NCBI RefSeq assembly: GCF_000015765.1
Contig: NC_008942.1
Coordinates: 945,921 to 1,009,920, forward strand
DNA: 64,000 nt
Direction: 5' to 3'
Source of the DNA: Methanocorpusculum labreanum Z
GTDB lineage: Archaea > Halobacteriota > Methanomicrobia > Methanomicrobiales > Methanocorpusculaceae
Positions within the stretch are counted from its first letter, which is position 1. Each line of letters starts with the position of its first letter. The position numbers and the translations under genes were made by a program. The notes beneath the pieces are model-generated. The model ran no database searches and was not told the DNA's origin. It saw only the letters and a program-made list of their open reading frames with translations. This document shows, in pieces, positions 1 through 8,518 of this stretch.

Positions 1-38
1 CCGTAGGAGGTGGTCGGCAGTCCGTTTTCGTTAGCCAT
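1..38 (-). CDS. 5' end of an unidentified protein, cut by the window edge
   Basis: An ATG on the minus strand at 38-36 opens a reading frame that runs off the left edge; only 12 codons (MANENGLPTTSY) are visible. An AAGGAG ribosome site lies about 9 nt upstream, which is why I accept it as a real start. Too little is visible to name the product. It is divergent from the mbh operon. Confidence 0.45.
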   Translation of the reverse strand, partial: MANENGLPTTSY

Positions 39-86
39 AATTAGTAACTCCTTGCCGTTCAATCAAAAGGATTGATTTTCAGACAG

Positions 87-99
87 GCGTATATTACGC
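87..99. promoter_or_regulatory. Perfect palindrome GCGTA-TAT-TACGC in the promoter region of the leftward edge gene
   Basis: A 5-bp inverted repeat with a 3-nt centre lies about 50 nt upstream of the leftward ATG at 38 and next to an AT-rich TATA-like stretch (108-118). The place and symmetry suit a regulator operator. No regulator can be assigned. A second inverted pair (AATCAA/TTGATT, 61-77) lies closer to the gene. Confidence 0.4.
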
Positions 100-309
100 A
101 TACTGGAATATAAATTTATCCGAAATGACCTAAGAAGAAGCGAAATTCCGGCAGTATTTCAACTCATTTTAAACGGATTATGATCTCAAGCTCTATGTTC
201 CGGCAAAAAATCGCGGCGCAGGGTATAAATTACTGATACACTTATTAATATAGATGCAGGCATCATCCACGACGTATGAGTCTGTACAAAATCATGTGTG
301 GAGATAAAG

Positions 310-322
310 TGATAATTTATCA
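310..322. promoter_or_regulatory. Palindrome TGATAATTTATCA upstream of mbhA
   Basis: A perfect 13-bp palindrome lies 32 nt before the mbhA GTG. A TATA-like GGTATAAAT is at 222-230. The 39-353 gap has no gene; it carries these divergent promoter elements. The palindrome could be an operator of the hydrogenase operon or part of its leader. Confidence 0.35.
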
Positions 323-353
323 TGAGAAATAAGAACAACCTCAGGGGTGCAGC

Positions 354-893
354 GTGAGTAACGTTTTTCCCGCAATACTCGCAGGTGTTGCTGCATTCAT
401 CATCTATCTGGTACTTTCTGCAGGCTCGGCGACGCCGGGCGACGGGATACTTATCTGGTCATCTGCCGAACTCGTCATTGGACTAATTCTTTCGATTATA
501 ACCGGGTTGATATGCCGGAAACTCTGGAATGGAAAAAGCTATAGAATGGCAAACCCGCTTCGCTGGCTCCTTTTAATCGTCTATATCATTCCGTTTCTAA
601 TCGAACTTATTATTGCAAATCTGACTGTGGCTTCCAAGATTATCACCGGCAGAAACATCAGACCCGGGATCGTGAAACTCACGCCCGGTATGAAAACCGA
701 CGGAGGAGCGCTGCTTCTTTCGGCATCCATCACCTACCAGCCGGGAACGGCCACGGTGGACGTGAACGATGAGACCCGGGAGCTCTATGTTCACTGTCTC
801 GATGCCGGCGAAGACGCAAAAGGCGTCATGCCTGCAGATAAGATATTTGCAAAGATCAATCTCGCCAAATGGATCAGGAGGATCACCGAATGA
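354..893 (+). CDS. mbhA: Mbh hydrogenase subunit A (MrpE-like antiporter subunit)
   Basis: First gene of a complete 14-gene membrane-bound hydrogenase operon. The 179-residue protein has three hydrophobic segments (about 5-23, 34-54, 70-90) and then a soluble C-terminal domain, the layout of MrpE/MnhE. In Mbh complexes this subunit belongs to the Na+/H+ antiporter module that couples ferredoxin-H2 electron flow to ion pumping. The GTG start is chosen because AGGGGTG lies about 7 nt upstream. The stop overlaps the next start as ATGA. The name follows gene order compared with the Pyrococcus mbhA-N operon. Confidence 0.88.
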   Translation: MSNVFPAILAGVAAFIIYLVLSAGSATPGDGILIWSSAELVIGLILSIITGLICRKLWNGKSYRMANPLRWLLLIVYIIPFLIELIIANLTVASKIITGRNIRPGIVKLTPGMKTDGGALLLSASITYQPGTATVDVNDETRELYVHCLDAGEDAKGVMPADKIFAKINLAKWIRRITE

Positions 894-1150
894 ACGATAT
901 ATTCATGGTCGCGGCGATCATCTTCGTACTTCTGATCTTTGCCTGCGGGGTTCGGATCTGGCGCGGCCCGACGAATGCCGACCGTATGCTCGCACTTGAA
1001 GTGATCAACATTCTCGTCGTCACTATCATGATCACCCTCTCGTTGTGGTTCGAGCAGCCGGTGTTCATCGATGTGGCTATCGTCTATGCTCTTCTCTCCT
1101 TTGTTGGAACACTCTACGTCGCAAAACTCATCATGGGGGAACTCAGATGA
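890..1150 (+). CDS. mbhB: Mbh hydrogenase subunit B (MrpF-like)
   Basis: An 86-residue, three-helix membrane protein of MrpF/MnhF type, with the typical RxWRGPTNADRMLALE loop after helix 1. The start at 890 gives a 4-nt overlap with mbhA and has AGGAGG just upstream; a longer in-frame start at 869 lies inside mbhA and is less likely. It is a small antiporter-module subunit of the inner-membrane hydrogenase complex. Confidence 0.88.
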   Translation: MNDIFMVAAIIFVLLIFACGVRIWRGPTNADRMLALEVINILVVTIMITLSLWFEQPVFIDVAIVYALLSFVGTLYVAKLIMGELR

Positions 1151-1521
1151 TCGATATAATCGTAACCGTGTGTGTGGTGATCTCGCTCATATTCTGTATT
1201 CTCGGGGTTATCGGCCTTTTCAGGTTCCCTGACTTTTATACACGCATCCATGCCGCCGGACTGGTCAGCAGTCTCGGTTTCCTCTTCATGGGGGCCGCTG
1301 TCCTTACTTACGCCGTAGGTCTCCTGCTTGCAGGAGATGAAGCCTGGCTCAACTTCAGCACGCATCTCGTTCTGGCATTACTCGTCGTGGTTATCACAGG
1401 AACTACAGCCACCCACGCGATCGCCCGTAGTGCATACAGGTCTGGAAATATGCCGATCGCAAAAACCGATGCCCTCAAAGCGGATGAACCGAAAATGAAA
1501 CGTCGGGAGGAAAGAAAATGA
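1147..1521 (+). CDS. mbhC: Mbh hydrogenase subunit C (MrpG-like)
   Basis: A 124-residue protein with three hydrophobic helices and the MrpG signature GLFRFPDFYTRIHAAG near residues 24-39. It continues the antiporter block E-F-G. The start overlaps the mbhB stop by 4 nt (ATGA), indicating translational coupling. The C-terminal 25 residues are basic and probably cytoplasmic. Longer upstream starts in this frame would lie inside mbhB and are rejected. Confidence 0.88.
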   Translation: MIDIIVTVCVVISLIFCILGVIGLFRFPDFYTRIHAAGLVSSLGFLFMGAAVLTYAVGLLLAGDEAWLNFSTHLVLALLVVVITGTTATHAIARSAYRSGNMPIAKTDALKADEPKMKRREERK

Positions 1522-1790
1522 TCGAACTGTTTCCGGAAAGCTATGTGGTTTTGCACCTTCTCTTCCTCGCTGCAATCCTCTTCTGCGCAGTGACGGTGTT
1601 TTTCCTGAAGGATCTGATTGCGGCGGCGATCGCCTTTTCAGCATTCAGCTTCCTTCTCGCTCTCGAGTTCTTCCTTCTGCAGGCCCCAGATGTGGCGATC
1701 GCAGAAGCGAGTATCGGGGCTGGAATTTCTACAGCGATCATGATGATCGCCATACGCGGAACGAAACGTAAGGAGGGTGATGAGGAATGA
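1518..1790 (+). CDS. mbhD: Mbh hydrogenase subunit D (DUF4040, N-terminal MrpB/MrpA-like part)
   Basis: A 90-residue protein with two to three helices and the DUF4040 motif QAPDVAIAEASIGAGI near residues 54-69, also found in the MrpA C-terminal region and MbhD. It probably links the antiporter module to the hydrogenase arm. It overlaps its neighbours by 4 nt on both sides. The name rests on this motif and its position between the MrpG- and MbhE-like genes. Confidence 0.87.
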   Translation: MIELFPESYVVLHLLFLAAILFCAVTVFFLKDLIAAAIAFSAFSFLLALEFFLLQAPDVAIAEASIGAGISTAIMMIAIRGTKRKEGDEE

Positions 1791-2071
1791 AAGACACAGG
1801 CGCAATCTTCCAGCCAAAATTTGCGATCGTTCTGATCGTTCTTGTAACGATCATCTTCCTTCTGCCGGCATTCGGTCTGACCTTCGGCGATCCGGCAGCC
1901 ACGATGACTGATCAGTATTATATCGACAACTCGCAGACGGAGACCGGAGCGAACAACGTTGTCGCCGCGGTCGTCTTCGACTTCCGTGGATTCGATACGC
2001 TCGGCGAAGCGACCGTGCTCTTCATCGCGGTTCTTGGAGTCGCGATGATTTTCAGGAGGCTGCACAAATGA
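1787..2071 (+). CDS. mbhE: Mbh hydrogenase subunit E
   Basis: A 94-residue protein with two hydrophobic helices (about 12-32 and 72-90) flanking a short extracytoplasmic loop rich in Asp, Asn and Thr. The later motif VVFDFRGFDTLGEATVLF is typical of MbhE and of the matching stretch of large MrpA proteins. Fourth-base overlaps with mbhD and mbhF show it belongs to one polycistronic unit. Confidence 0.86.
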   Translation: MKDTGAIFQPKFAIVLIVLVTIIFLLPAFGLTFGDPAATMTDQYYIDNSQTETGANNVVAAVVFDFRGFDTLGEATVLFIAVLGVAMIFRRLHK

Positions 2072-2601
2072 CGATCGGTCTTATTGTCAGGACAGCAGGC
2101 CGCCTGATCGTTCCCTTTATCTTCATCTTCGGTTTCTACATCGTGGCCCATGGTCACCTGACGCCGGGAGGAGGTTTCCAGGGAGGAGCGGTGATCGCAA
2201 CAGGCGTGGCACTGATCCTCGTATGTTATTACTACCGCGAGTGCATGGAGAATTTCATTCCGGTGACGAGCTTCAAACTCGTCGAATCAGCGGGTCTTAT
2301 TCTTTTCATCTGTACGGCCCTCGCCGGACTTGTTGTTGCTTCAGGCTTCCTCTTCAACTGGCTGAACGCCACGGGAGGACTCTTCGGTGACGCAGTCGTC
2401 TACGGAATAAATCCAGGTAATCTCTACACCGCCGGAATCATCCCGGTGCTGAACTTCGCGATCGGCATCGAGGTGTTCGGCGCACTTTCAGCCGTGCTGA
2501 TGTTCATGTTTGCCGGTCTGAAGGAGACGACCAAGGAAGAGGACGATGCGGAAACATCGCTCCATCATATGAATACGGGCAAAAAAGGAGGGAGAAAATG
2601 A
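2068..2601 (+). CDS. mbhF: Mbh hydrogenase subunit F (MrpB-like)
   Basis: A 177-residue, four-helix membrane protein with the MrpB/MnhB hallmark GHLTPGGGFQGGAV around residues 29-42. It belongs to the antiporter module. The C-terminal tail after residue 150 is charged and extends past the usual MrpB core. The start overlaps the mbhE stop by 4 nt. Confidence 0.88.
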   Translation: MTIGLIVRTAGRLIVPFIFIFGFYIVAHGHLTPGGGFQGGAVIATGVALILVCYYYRECMENFIPVTSFKLVESAGLILFICTALAGLVVASGFLFNWLNATGGLFGDAVVYGINPGNLYTAGIIPVLNFAIGIEVFGALSAVLMFMFAGLKETTKEEDDAETSLHHMNTGKKGGRK

Positions 2602-2945
2602 TAGCAAATCTGCCGTTTATTGCGGTAGCATTACTTATAGGCATCGCGCTTGCCACCATTCTTCTCAAGAAGAATATGATAAAAATGGTGATGGGACTTG
2701 CGATGCTGGAAGGAGCGGTCAATCTCTTCCTGGTAACGCTTGGTTACCGGGAAAACGGGATCGCCCCGATCTTCACGAATGCACCGGAAGGCGCCGATAT
2801 GGTTCTCCCGACGGTCCAGGCGCTCACGCTCACAAACATCGTTATCGGTGTGGCAACGACCGCCCTGATGCTTGTTCTCGTGATGGTTATCTATAAAAAA
2901 TACGGTACGGTTAATTCGGATAAGATGCGGAGGCTCAAGGAATGA
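2598..2945 (+). CDS. mbhG: Mbh hydrogenase subunit G (MrpC/NuoK-like)
   Basis: A 115-residue protein with three helices, homologous in layout to MrpC and NuoK. The motif NMIKMVMGLAMLEGAVNLF carries the membrane Glu (near residue 39) important in this family. The segment DMVLPTVQALTLTNIVIGVA is typical of MrpC. It lies directly before the large MrpD-like subunit, as in other mbh operons. Confidence 0.88.
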   Translation: MIANLPFIAVALLIGIALATILLKKNMIKMVMGLAMLEGAVNLFLVTLGYRENGIAPIFTNAPEGADMVLPTVQALTLTNIVIGVATTALMLVLVMVIYKKYGTVNSDKMRRLKE

Positions 2946-4513
2946 ACGTTTTCTTCGATAATCTGCCGGCATTGCTGATCGCAGTCCCGCTGTTCTGCGC
3001 ATTCCTCGTCCCGCTCATCGGAAGATTCGTGCCGAAGATCCGGGATGCCTGGATCGTTCTCGCCTCGTTCGCATCAAGTCTTCTCGCCGTTATTACGGCG
3101 ATAACGGTCTACACGAAAGGAACGATCGTCTACGTCTTTGGAGCGGCGGCGGGAACGCCCGCGGCCCCAATCGATTCGGGGGGAATTCCGTTCAGGATCA
3201 TCTTCACGATCGACGGATTCGGCGCATTCATGCTGCTTTCAGCGGCGATCGTTTCGTTTGCGGTCGTTCTCTACCTCATTTCCTCCCAAAAGGAACGGAG
3301 CGGCAAATCCGAGTTCTATGCCCTGTATCTCCTGCTGACTGCAGGCGTCTTCGGCATGGTCTCTACCGGGGATATGTTCAACTTCTTCGTGTTCCTTGAG
3401 ATCAACTCGCTCGCAGGCGCAGCGCTCGTCTCCTACCACAGGAGAGGAGGAATCGCCGCCGAAGGAGCACTTAAATACCTGATCGTCAACACCGTCGGCG
3501 GACTGATGGTCCTGTTCGCGATCGGTCTGCTGTATGCCCAGTACAACTCGCTGAACATGGCAGTGATCGCATCGCAGATGACGCTTTCGACTCTGAACAT
3601 CATTGCACTCGTCCTCTTTGTCGCGGCTCTTGCCATGAAAGCAGGATCGGTGCCCTTCCACTTCGCAACCCCCGACGCATACTCGGTCGCTCCCTCGGGA
3701 ATCACCGCGGCAATGATCGTGGCAAGCCAGGCTGGTCTGTATGGTATGTTCAGGATCCTGTTTACCCTCTACGGCGACACGTTCAACACCGTTACGATCG
3801 GCTGGGTAGTCATTATCCTTGGTGTCCTTTCGATGGTCATCGGTGTTACTATGGCAATACCCCAGAAGGATGTTAAACGTCTGCTGGCATACCATGCCGT
3901 TTCACAGACAGGATACATGCTTCTCGGCGTGGGCGTGGCTTTGGCCGTTTTGGGCGATCCGCTCGCAATGGCCTCCTATGGTCAGACGGCCATGGAAGGA
4001 GGTCTCTTCCATATCATCAACCATGCGATGTACAAGGGTCTCCTGTTCCTCGCAGTCGGCGCCGTGATTTACCGGACCGGTGTGTGGAGTCTGAACAAAA
4101 TGGGAGGTCTCGGCCACAACATGAAATGGACGATGATCTTCTTTTTGATCGGAGCACTGGCAATCGCCGGAATCCCGCCCTTCAACGGATTTGCCTCGAA
4201 GCTGATGATCTACGAATCGGTCTTTGCGTTCAACCCGGCTCTTTCGATCATCGCAATGGTCGTTTCGATCCTGACGCTCGCCTCATTCATGAAGGTGTTC
4301 CACTCGATGTTCATGGGACCACAGCTCCCCGAGTATGCAGAAGTGAAGGAAGTTCCGAAACTCATGATCGCCGGAATGGTCATTCTCACGATCTTCGTGA
4401 TCGGATTCGGTCTCGTGCCGGATCTTGTGGTGAACAACCTCATTGCCCCGGCGGCCAACGCTTTGATCGATAAAGGCGCGTATATCACCGCCGTTTTAGG
4501 AGGCGGATTATGA
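2942..4513 (+). CDS. mbhH: Mbh hydrogenase subunit H (MrpD/NuoN-like ion-translocating subunit)
   Basis: A 523-residue polytopic protein of the MrpD/NuoL-M-N family, with about 14 hydrophobic segments. Conserved charged membrane residues are visible: a Glu in VFLEINSLAGA (about residue 152), a Lys in MKAGSVPFHFATPDAY (about 233), and the HAVSQTGYMLLG and HAMYKGLLFLAVG motifs further on. These form the ion path of complex-I-like antiporters. It should be the main Na+ or H+ channel of this Mbh complex. Confidence 0.9.
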   Translation: MNVFFDNLPALLIAVPLFCAFLVPLIGRFVPKIRDAWIVLASFASSLLAVITAITVYTKGTIVYVFGAAAGTPAAPIDSGGIPFRIIFTIDGFGAFMLLSAAIVSFAVVLYLISSQKERSGKSEFYALYLLLTAGVFGMVSTGDMFNFFVFLEINSLAGAALVSYHRRGGIAAEGALKYLIVNTVGGLMVLFAIGLLYAQYNSLNMAVIASQMTLSTLNIIALVLFVAALAMKAGSVPFHFATPDAYSVAPSGITAAMIVASQAGLYGMFRILFTLYGDTFNTVTIGWVVIILGVLSMVIGVTMAIPQKDVKRLLAYHAVSQTGYMLLGVGVALAVLGDPLAMASYGQTAMEGGLFHIINHAMYKGLLFLAVGAVIYRTGVWSLNKMGGLGHNMKWTMIFFLIGALAIAGIPPFNGFASKLMIYESVFAFNPALSIIAMVVSILTLASFMKVFHSMFMGPQLPEYAEVKEVPKLMIAGMVILTIFVIGFGLVPDLVVNNLIAPAANALIDKGAYITAVLGGGL

Positions 4514-4848
4514 TCGGAGATCTCTTAACTGGATACGGATTCTGGAATCCGCTCGTCTGGATCGTCGTTATGGCCACGGGACTGCTGGTCGCCTGGCTTA
4601 TCTGGCGCTGCGGCGAGTCGGACTACGACAAAGGAACCGAACAGACGAAACCCTACCTCTCCGGAAACGACGAGCCCGAAAAAGGCGCAGTCCACATCAG
4701 AGGCGGGAACATGTACTGGGGATTCACCCAGACCCTCAAAGGATACTACGACAAACTCGTTCCGCTCCATTCCGGCGTGGTGAACGACTACCTCGCATGG
4801 TTCCTGATAGGAGTCATCGTGATCTTCGTGGTGGTGATCGTCCTATGA
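4510..4848 (+). CDS. mbhI: Mbh hydrogenase subunit I
   Basis: A 112-residue protein with a helix near the N-terminus (about 13-33), a soluble middle part and a C-terminal helix (about 92-112). The motif KPYLSGN followed by YWGFTQTLKGYY matches the small MbhI subunit that links antiporter and hydrogenase modules. The stop overlaps the mbhJ start as ATGA. Identity rests on position plus this short motif. Confidence 0.82.
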   Translation: MIGDLLTGYGFWNPLVWIVVMATGLLVAWLIWRCGESDYDKGTEQTKPYLSGNDEPEKGAVHIRGGNMYWGFTQTLKGYYDKLVPLHSGVVNDYLAWFLIGVIVIFVVVIVL

Positions 4849-5276
4849 AACTCACACCATCCTTAAACAAATCCCTCTGGGTCTTCCACTTCAATGCGGG
4901 TTCGTGCAACGGCTGCGATATCGAGATCGTGGCGACCCTGACCCCCAGATACGATCCTGAACGTTTCGGCGTAAAACTCGTGGGGTCTCCCCGCCATGCT
5001 GACGTTTTACTCGTAACGGGCCCCGTCACCAATCAGATGGCCGACAGACTCCGCCGGGTTTATGCACAGATGGCAGGACCCAAAGTGGTGATGGTCGTTG
5101 GAACATGCGGCCAGTCGGGCGGTGTGTTCTCGACATCATACAATCTGGCAGGCCCGGTCGATCAGATCATCCCGGTGGACGTATATGTCCCGGGATGTGC
5201 CCCGAGACCCGAGGCAATTATTAACGGCGTGGTTACGGCGATCGCGAAGCTCGAACGACTCGAAGGAGGAAAATAA
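4845..5276 (+). CDS. mbhJ: Mbh hydrogenase small subunit J (NuoB-like, [4Fe-4S])
   Basis: The 143-residue small hydrogenase subunit. Four cysteines fit the proximal [4Fe-4S] ligands: C21 and C24 in GSCNGCDIE, C88 in VVGTCG and C118 in VPGCAP. It passes electrons between the NiFe site in MbhL and the ferredoxin-like MbhN. A longer in-frame start at 4797 lies within mbhI, so the ATG in the 4-nt overlap is preferred. Confidence 0.92.
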   Translation: MKLTPSLNKSLWVFHFNAGSCNGCDIEIVATLTPRYDPERFGVKLVGSPRHADVLLVTGPVTNQMADRLRRVYAQMAGPKVVMVVGTCGQSGGVFSTSYNLAGPVDQIIPVDVYVPGCAPRPEAIINGVVTAIAKLERLEGGK

Positions 5277-5857
5277 TGGATGAAATATATACCCCCGCAG
5301 AAGTGGTGGAGAAACTCAAAGCCGCACTCGGAGACGCCATGCTGGAATCCTCCATCAGGGTCAGAGCCGAAGGCGTGAAGAAACGGGAAAACAGCAATAT
5401 CTGGATCACGATCCAAAAGGAAGCGATTCATTTCGCAGTCGAAGAACTGATGAAGATCAGATATCCTCACCTGTCCTGCATTTCCGGATACGACAAAGGA
5501 GCAAAAGATCCAAACCTTCGCGTTCAGTATATCTTCTCCCTTTACGGCGGGATCGAAAACACTGAATGCATGGTCATCTTTTCGACCGACATCCCGAAAG
5601 CCGACCCCCATATCCCGACGATCACCGATCTGATGGAAGGGGCAGCCTTCACCGAACAGGAGAAACGGGAGTATCTCGGCATCATCGTCGACGGCCTGCC
5701 GGAAGCAAAACACAAATTCTTCCTGCCGCAGGATTTCCCGTCAAATATCTATCCGCTGCGAAAAGACGAGAAGAAGATCCCGGACTCGATGGTCAAGGAT
5801 CTCTGGGCATGCGGCAGACCGGAAAACCGCCCGCCTGCACCTCTGGAGGATGAGTAA
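5276..5857 (+). CDS. mbhK: Mbh hydrogenase subunit K (NuoC/EchD-like)
   Basis: A 193-residue soluble protein of the NuoC (30 kDa) type, with the region HFAVEELMKIRYPHLSCISG and later HPGF-like elements altered to YPLRKDEKKIPD. It is a structural partner of the large subunit. The start overlaps the mbhJ stop (TAATG), with GGAGG upstream. The gene ends directly before the mbhL ATG. Confidence 0.88.
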   Translation: MDEIYTPAEVVEKLKAALGDAMLESSIRVRAEGVKKRENSNIWITIQKEAIHFAVEELMKIRYPHLSCISGYDKGAKDPNLRVQYIFSLYGGIENTECMVIFSTDIPKADPHIPTITDLMEGAAFTEQEKREYLGIIVDGLPEAKHKFFLPQDFPSNIYPLRKDEKKIPDSMVKDLWACGRPENRPPAPLEDE

Positions 5858-7078
5858 ATGGCCGGAAAAGCACCCTACATCGTCCCGGTCGGTCCGATCC
5901 ACCCGGCGTTAAAAGAGCCGGTCCACATCGAACTGACCGTGGTCGGCGAAGAGGTCATCTCGGCCGATTTCACGCCCGGACAGACCCACCGCGGTATCGA
6001 GTGGATGGGTCTTTCCCGAAACCCGGTCCAGATCGTGCATCTCACGGACAGGATCTGCGGTATCTGCGGCGTGACCCACTCGCTCGCATTTGCGAGAGCC
6101 GTCGAACAGATCGCCGACATCACCGTTCCCGAACGGGGCGATTATGTCAGAACGATCATCGCCGAGTTCGAGCGTATCCAGTCTCATCTTCTTTGGGCGG
6201 GAGTCGCCGCTCACGAACTCGGATTCGACACGCTGTTCTATCTTGCGTGGAGAGTCCGCGAAGAGGCAATGGACGCGATAGAAGTGATCACCGGAAACCG
6301 GGTGAACTACGACATCATCCAGATCGGCGGCACCCGCCGGGACATCACCGAGGATCAGTACGACAAGATCCGCAAATGTCTCAATACCTACAAGGACCTG
6401 TTTTCGAAACTGAAGAAGCTCTTCCTCGAAGACGCGGTGATCAAATCCCGCTGTGTTGGAACCGGCCTTCTCTCTTTCGAGACCGCGATGGCATATTCAG
6501 CCGTCGGTCCGACCTCGCGTGCGTCCGGCGTGACTGCCGATCTCCGTGTGGATTATCCCTACTGTGCCTACGGAGATCTCGACATCAAACCAATCATGCC
6601 GACCATTTACGGAAGCGACGTGAACGGAGATACCTATGACCGGATCGTGGTCCGCATCTTCGAGGTAGCCCAGTCGGTCGAGATCATCGAGACATGTCTC
6701 GACAACATGCCGCCGGGCCCTGTCATCTGGGAAGAGAAGGTCGCAAAGATCCTCTCGACCTGCAAGAAGGCATCGGGCGAAGCGGTCGGACGGCACGAAG
6801 CCCCGAGAGGCGAGGCGGTCCATTATGTCGCCATGGACGGAGCGGAAGCCCCGATCTCCTGGAAGGTCAAAGCCTCCTCATACAGTAATCTGCATGTCTG
6901 GCCGATCATCCTGAAAGGCGCCCAGCTTGCCGACATCCCGGTCATCGTGGCCTCGGTCGATCCGTGTCTTTCCTGCACGGACCGGGTCGCCGTCACCGAT
7001 AACGGATCAACGAAGATCTTCACGAAAGAACAACTCGCAAAGATGTCCTACGAGAAGTCCCGGAGGATGATGCAATGA
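5858..7078 (+). CDS. mbhL: Mbh [NiFe]-hydrogenase large subunit L
   Basis: The 406-residue catalytic subunit. NiFe ligands are visible as DRICGICG (C67, C70) and DPCLSCTDR (C370, C373). These establish a real hydrogenase rather than a NuoD-like or Fpo-like subunit that has lost the metal site. After the second CxxC pair there are 33 further residues. The protein oxidises H2 or reduces protons, exchanging electrons with ferredoxin through MbhJ and MbhN. It abuts mbhK with no gap. Confidence 0.95.
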   Translation: MAGKAPYIVPVGPIHPALKEPVHIELTVVGEEVISADFTPGQTHRGIEWMGLSRNPVQIVHLTDRICGICGVTHSLAFARAVEQIADITVPERGDYVRTIIAEFERIQSHLLWAGVAAHELGFDTLFYLAWRVREEAMDAIEVITGNRVNYDIIQIGGTRRDITEDQYDKIRKCLNTYKDLFSKLKKLFLEDAVIKSRCVGTGLLSFETAMAYSAVGPTSRASGVTADLRVDYPYCAYGDLDIKPIMPTIYGSDVNGDTYDRIVVRIFEVAQSVEIIETCLDNMPPGPVIWEEKVAKILSTCKKASGEAVGRHEAPRGEAVHYVAMDGAEAPISWKVKASSYSNLHVWPIILKGAQLADIPVIVASVDPCLSCTDRVAVTDNGSTKIFTKEQLAKMSYEKSRRMMQ

Positions 7079-8076
7079 ACATCCTCCTCTCAGCTTTCGG
7101 AGGGACAATTGTCCTCGCGATCATTGCGATCTTCGTCGGCCTGTTCCTTGCCGGAATCGACCGGAGGATCGTCGCCCACATGCAGGCACGCATGGGCCCG
7201 CCCCTTTCCCAGCCTTTCACCGATGTGAAAAAACTGTTCGCCAAACAGAGCATCGTGCCGGCGAACGCGATCCCCTGGCTCTTCAATCTGATGCCGATCG
7301 TCGCTCTCGCATCCTCGATCGCTGTACTTCTGTACCTGCCGTTTGGAAGCCTTGCCCCGATCCTCGGCGATGCGGGCGATATGATCCTCGTCCTCTATCT
7401 CCTGATCGTTCCGTCGCTTGCCCTCGTAATTGGCGGATTTGCCTCGGGCTCGCCGTATGCAACGGTTGGTGCCCAGCGTGAAATGGTCTCGATGATCGCC
7501 TACGAACTGCCGCTCGCAGTATCCGTGATCATCATCGCCTGGAGACTGATGGCCGCGAATGTCGCAAACCCGTTCTCCTTTACGACGCTGATGCAGACAT
7601 CCGTCTGGGATGTCGTCGGACCCCTCGGTATCATCGGTCTTCTGATCCTTCTGATCCTCTTTGCCTGGATCACGCCCGGAGAGCTCTCGAAGATCCCGTT
7701 CGATACGCCCGAAGCCGAAACGGAACTTGCGGGAGGTATTCTGGTCGAGTATTCGGGGAGAAACCTCGGCGTCTTCTCCCTTGCCCAGGCTGTGAAAACG
7801 GTCGCGATGATCGCGTTCGGCGTTATCATCCTCTTACCCTGGAATCTTTCGCCGGTCTTCGGCCTCACGGGGGCCGGAGCCGCGGCTATCGATCTGGTCT
7901 TTTTCTTCGTGAAAGTGGTCATCGTCTCGATCCTTTCGGTGACGGTGATCAGAACGATGATGGCAAGATTCCGTATCACGCAGGTCGTGAAGGTCTACTG
8001 GTTCATCTTCGGCGGACTTGGGATCGCGGCGATCATTCTCCTGATGCTGGATGCTTTTCTGATGGGAGGTCTCTGA
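7075..8076 (+). CDS. mbhM: Mbh hydrogenase subunit M (NuoH-like)
   Basis: A 333-residue membrane subunit of the NuoH/EchB family with about eight helices. The first cytoplasmic loop RRIVAHMQARMGPPLSQP and the acidic loop FDTPEAETELAGGILVEYSG are the family signatures; the latter contacts the large subunit. It anchors the hydrogenase arm in the membrane and probably relays the conformational or charge signal to the antiporter module. It overlaps mbhL by 4 nt. Confidence 0.92.
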   Translation: MNILLSAFGGTIVLAIIAIFVGLFLAGIDRRIVAHMQARMGPPLSQPFTDVKKLFAKQSIVPANAIPWLFNLMPIVALASSIAVLLYLPFGSLAPILGDAGDMILVLYLLIVPSLALVIGGFASGSPYATVGAQREMVSMIAYELPLAVSVIIIAWRLMAANVANPFSFTTLMQTSVWDVVGPLGIIGLLILLILFAWITPGELSKIPFDTPEAETELAGGILVEYSGRNLGVFSLAQAVKTVAMIAFGVIILLPWNLSPVFGLTGAGAAAIDLVFFFVKVVIVSILSVTVIRTMMARFRITQVVKVYWFIFGGLGIAAIILLMLDAFLMGGL

Positions 8077-8077
8077 G

Positions 8078-8518
8078 ATGTTTCCGATGTTAAAAGAGAT
8101 CCTGGCCCAGTCGGTAAAAAAGCCGGTCACAAATCTCTTCCCGGCAGCACGCCTCCCAAAAACCATCACCGGATTTTTAGGGCAGGTCGGCGAAGGAAAA
8201 GCCGCCCTGATCCCTCCGGTGGAGACGCCGTCCGCGATGCGGGGAAAGCTGCTCTACGACAGAAATCTCTGCAACGGGTGCGGCCTGTGTATGAAGGTCT
8301 GTCCGGCCCATGCGATCGAACAGGTCGTGTATCCGGTCCCGCCTGCAAAGGATGCCGAGGACAAGCCGCGTGCCCAGAAGAGGGTCCGGATCTATGTCGG
8401 AAACTGTATTTTCTGCGGGCAATGCATCGATATCTGCCCGAAGGGAGCGATCTCCCAGTCGCCGGATTTCCTGCTGGCAACGGAAGACCGGTTCGCCGAG
8501 AGCCAGATCATAGAGTGA
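8078..8518 (+). CDS. mbhN: Mbh hydrogenase subunit N (NuoI-like, 2x[4Fe-4S])
   Basis: A 146-residue iron-sulfur protein with two complete [4Fe-4S] motifs: C65, C68, C71, C75 (CNGCGLCMKVCP) and C110, C113, C116, C120 (CIFCGQCIDICP). It is the likely docking point for ferredoxin. It closes the 14-gene mbh set. Its stop overlaps a GTG that starts the next gene (GTGA). Confidence 0.92.
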   Translation: MFPMLKEILAQSVKKPVTNLFPAARLPKTITGFLGQVGEGKAALIPPVETPSAMRGKLLYDRNLCNGCGLCMKVCPAHAIEQVVYPVPPAKDAEDKPRAQKRVRIYVGNCIFCGQCIDICPKGAISQSPDFLLATEDRFAESQIIE

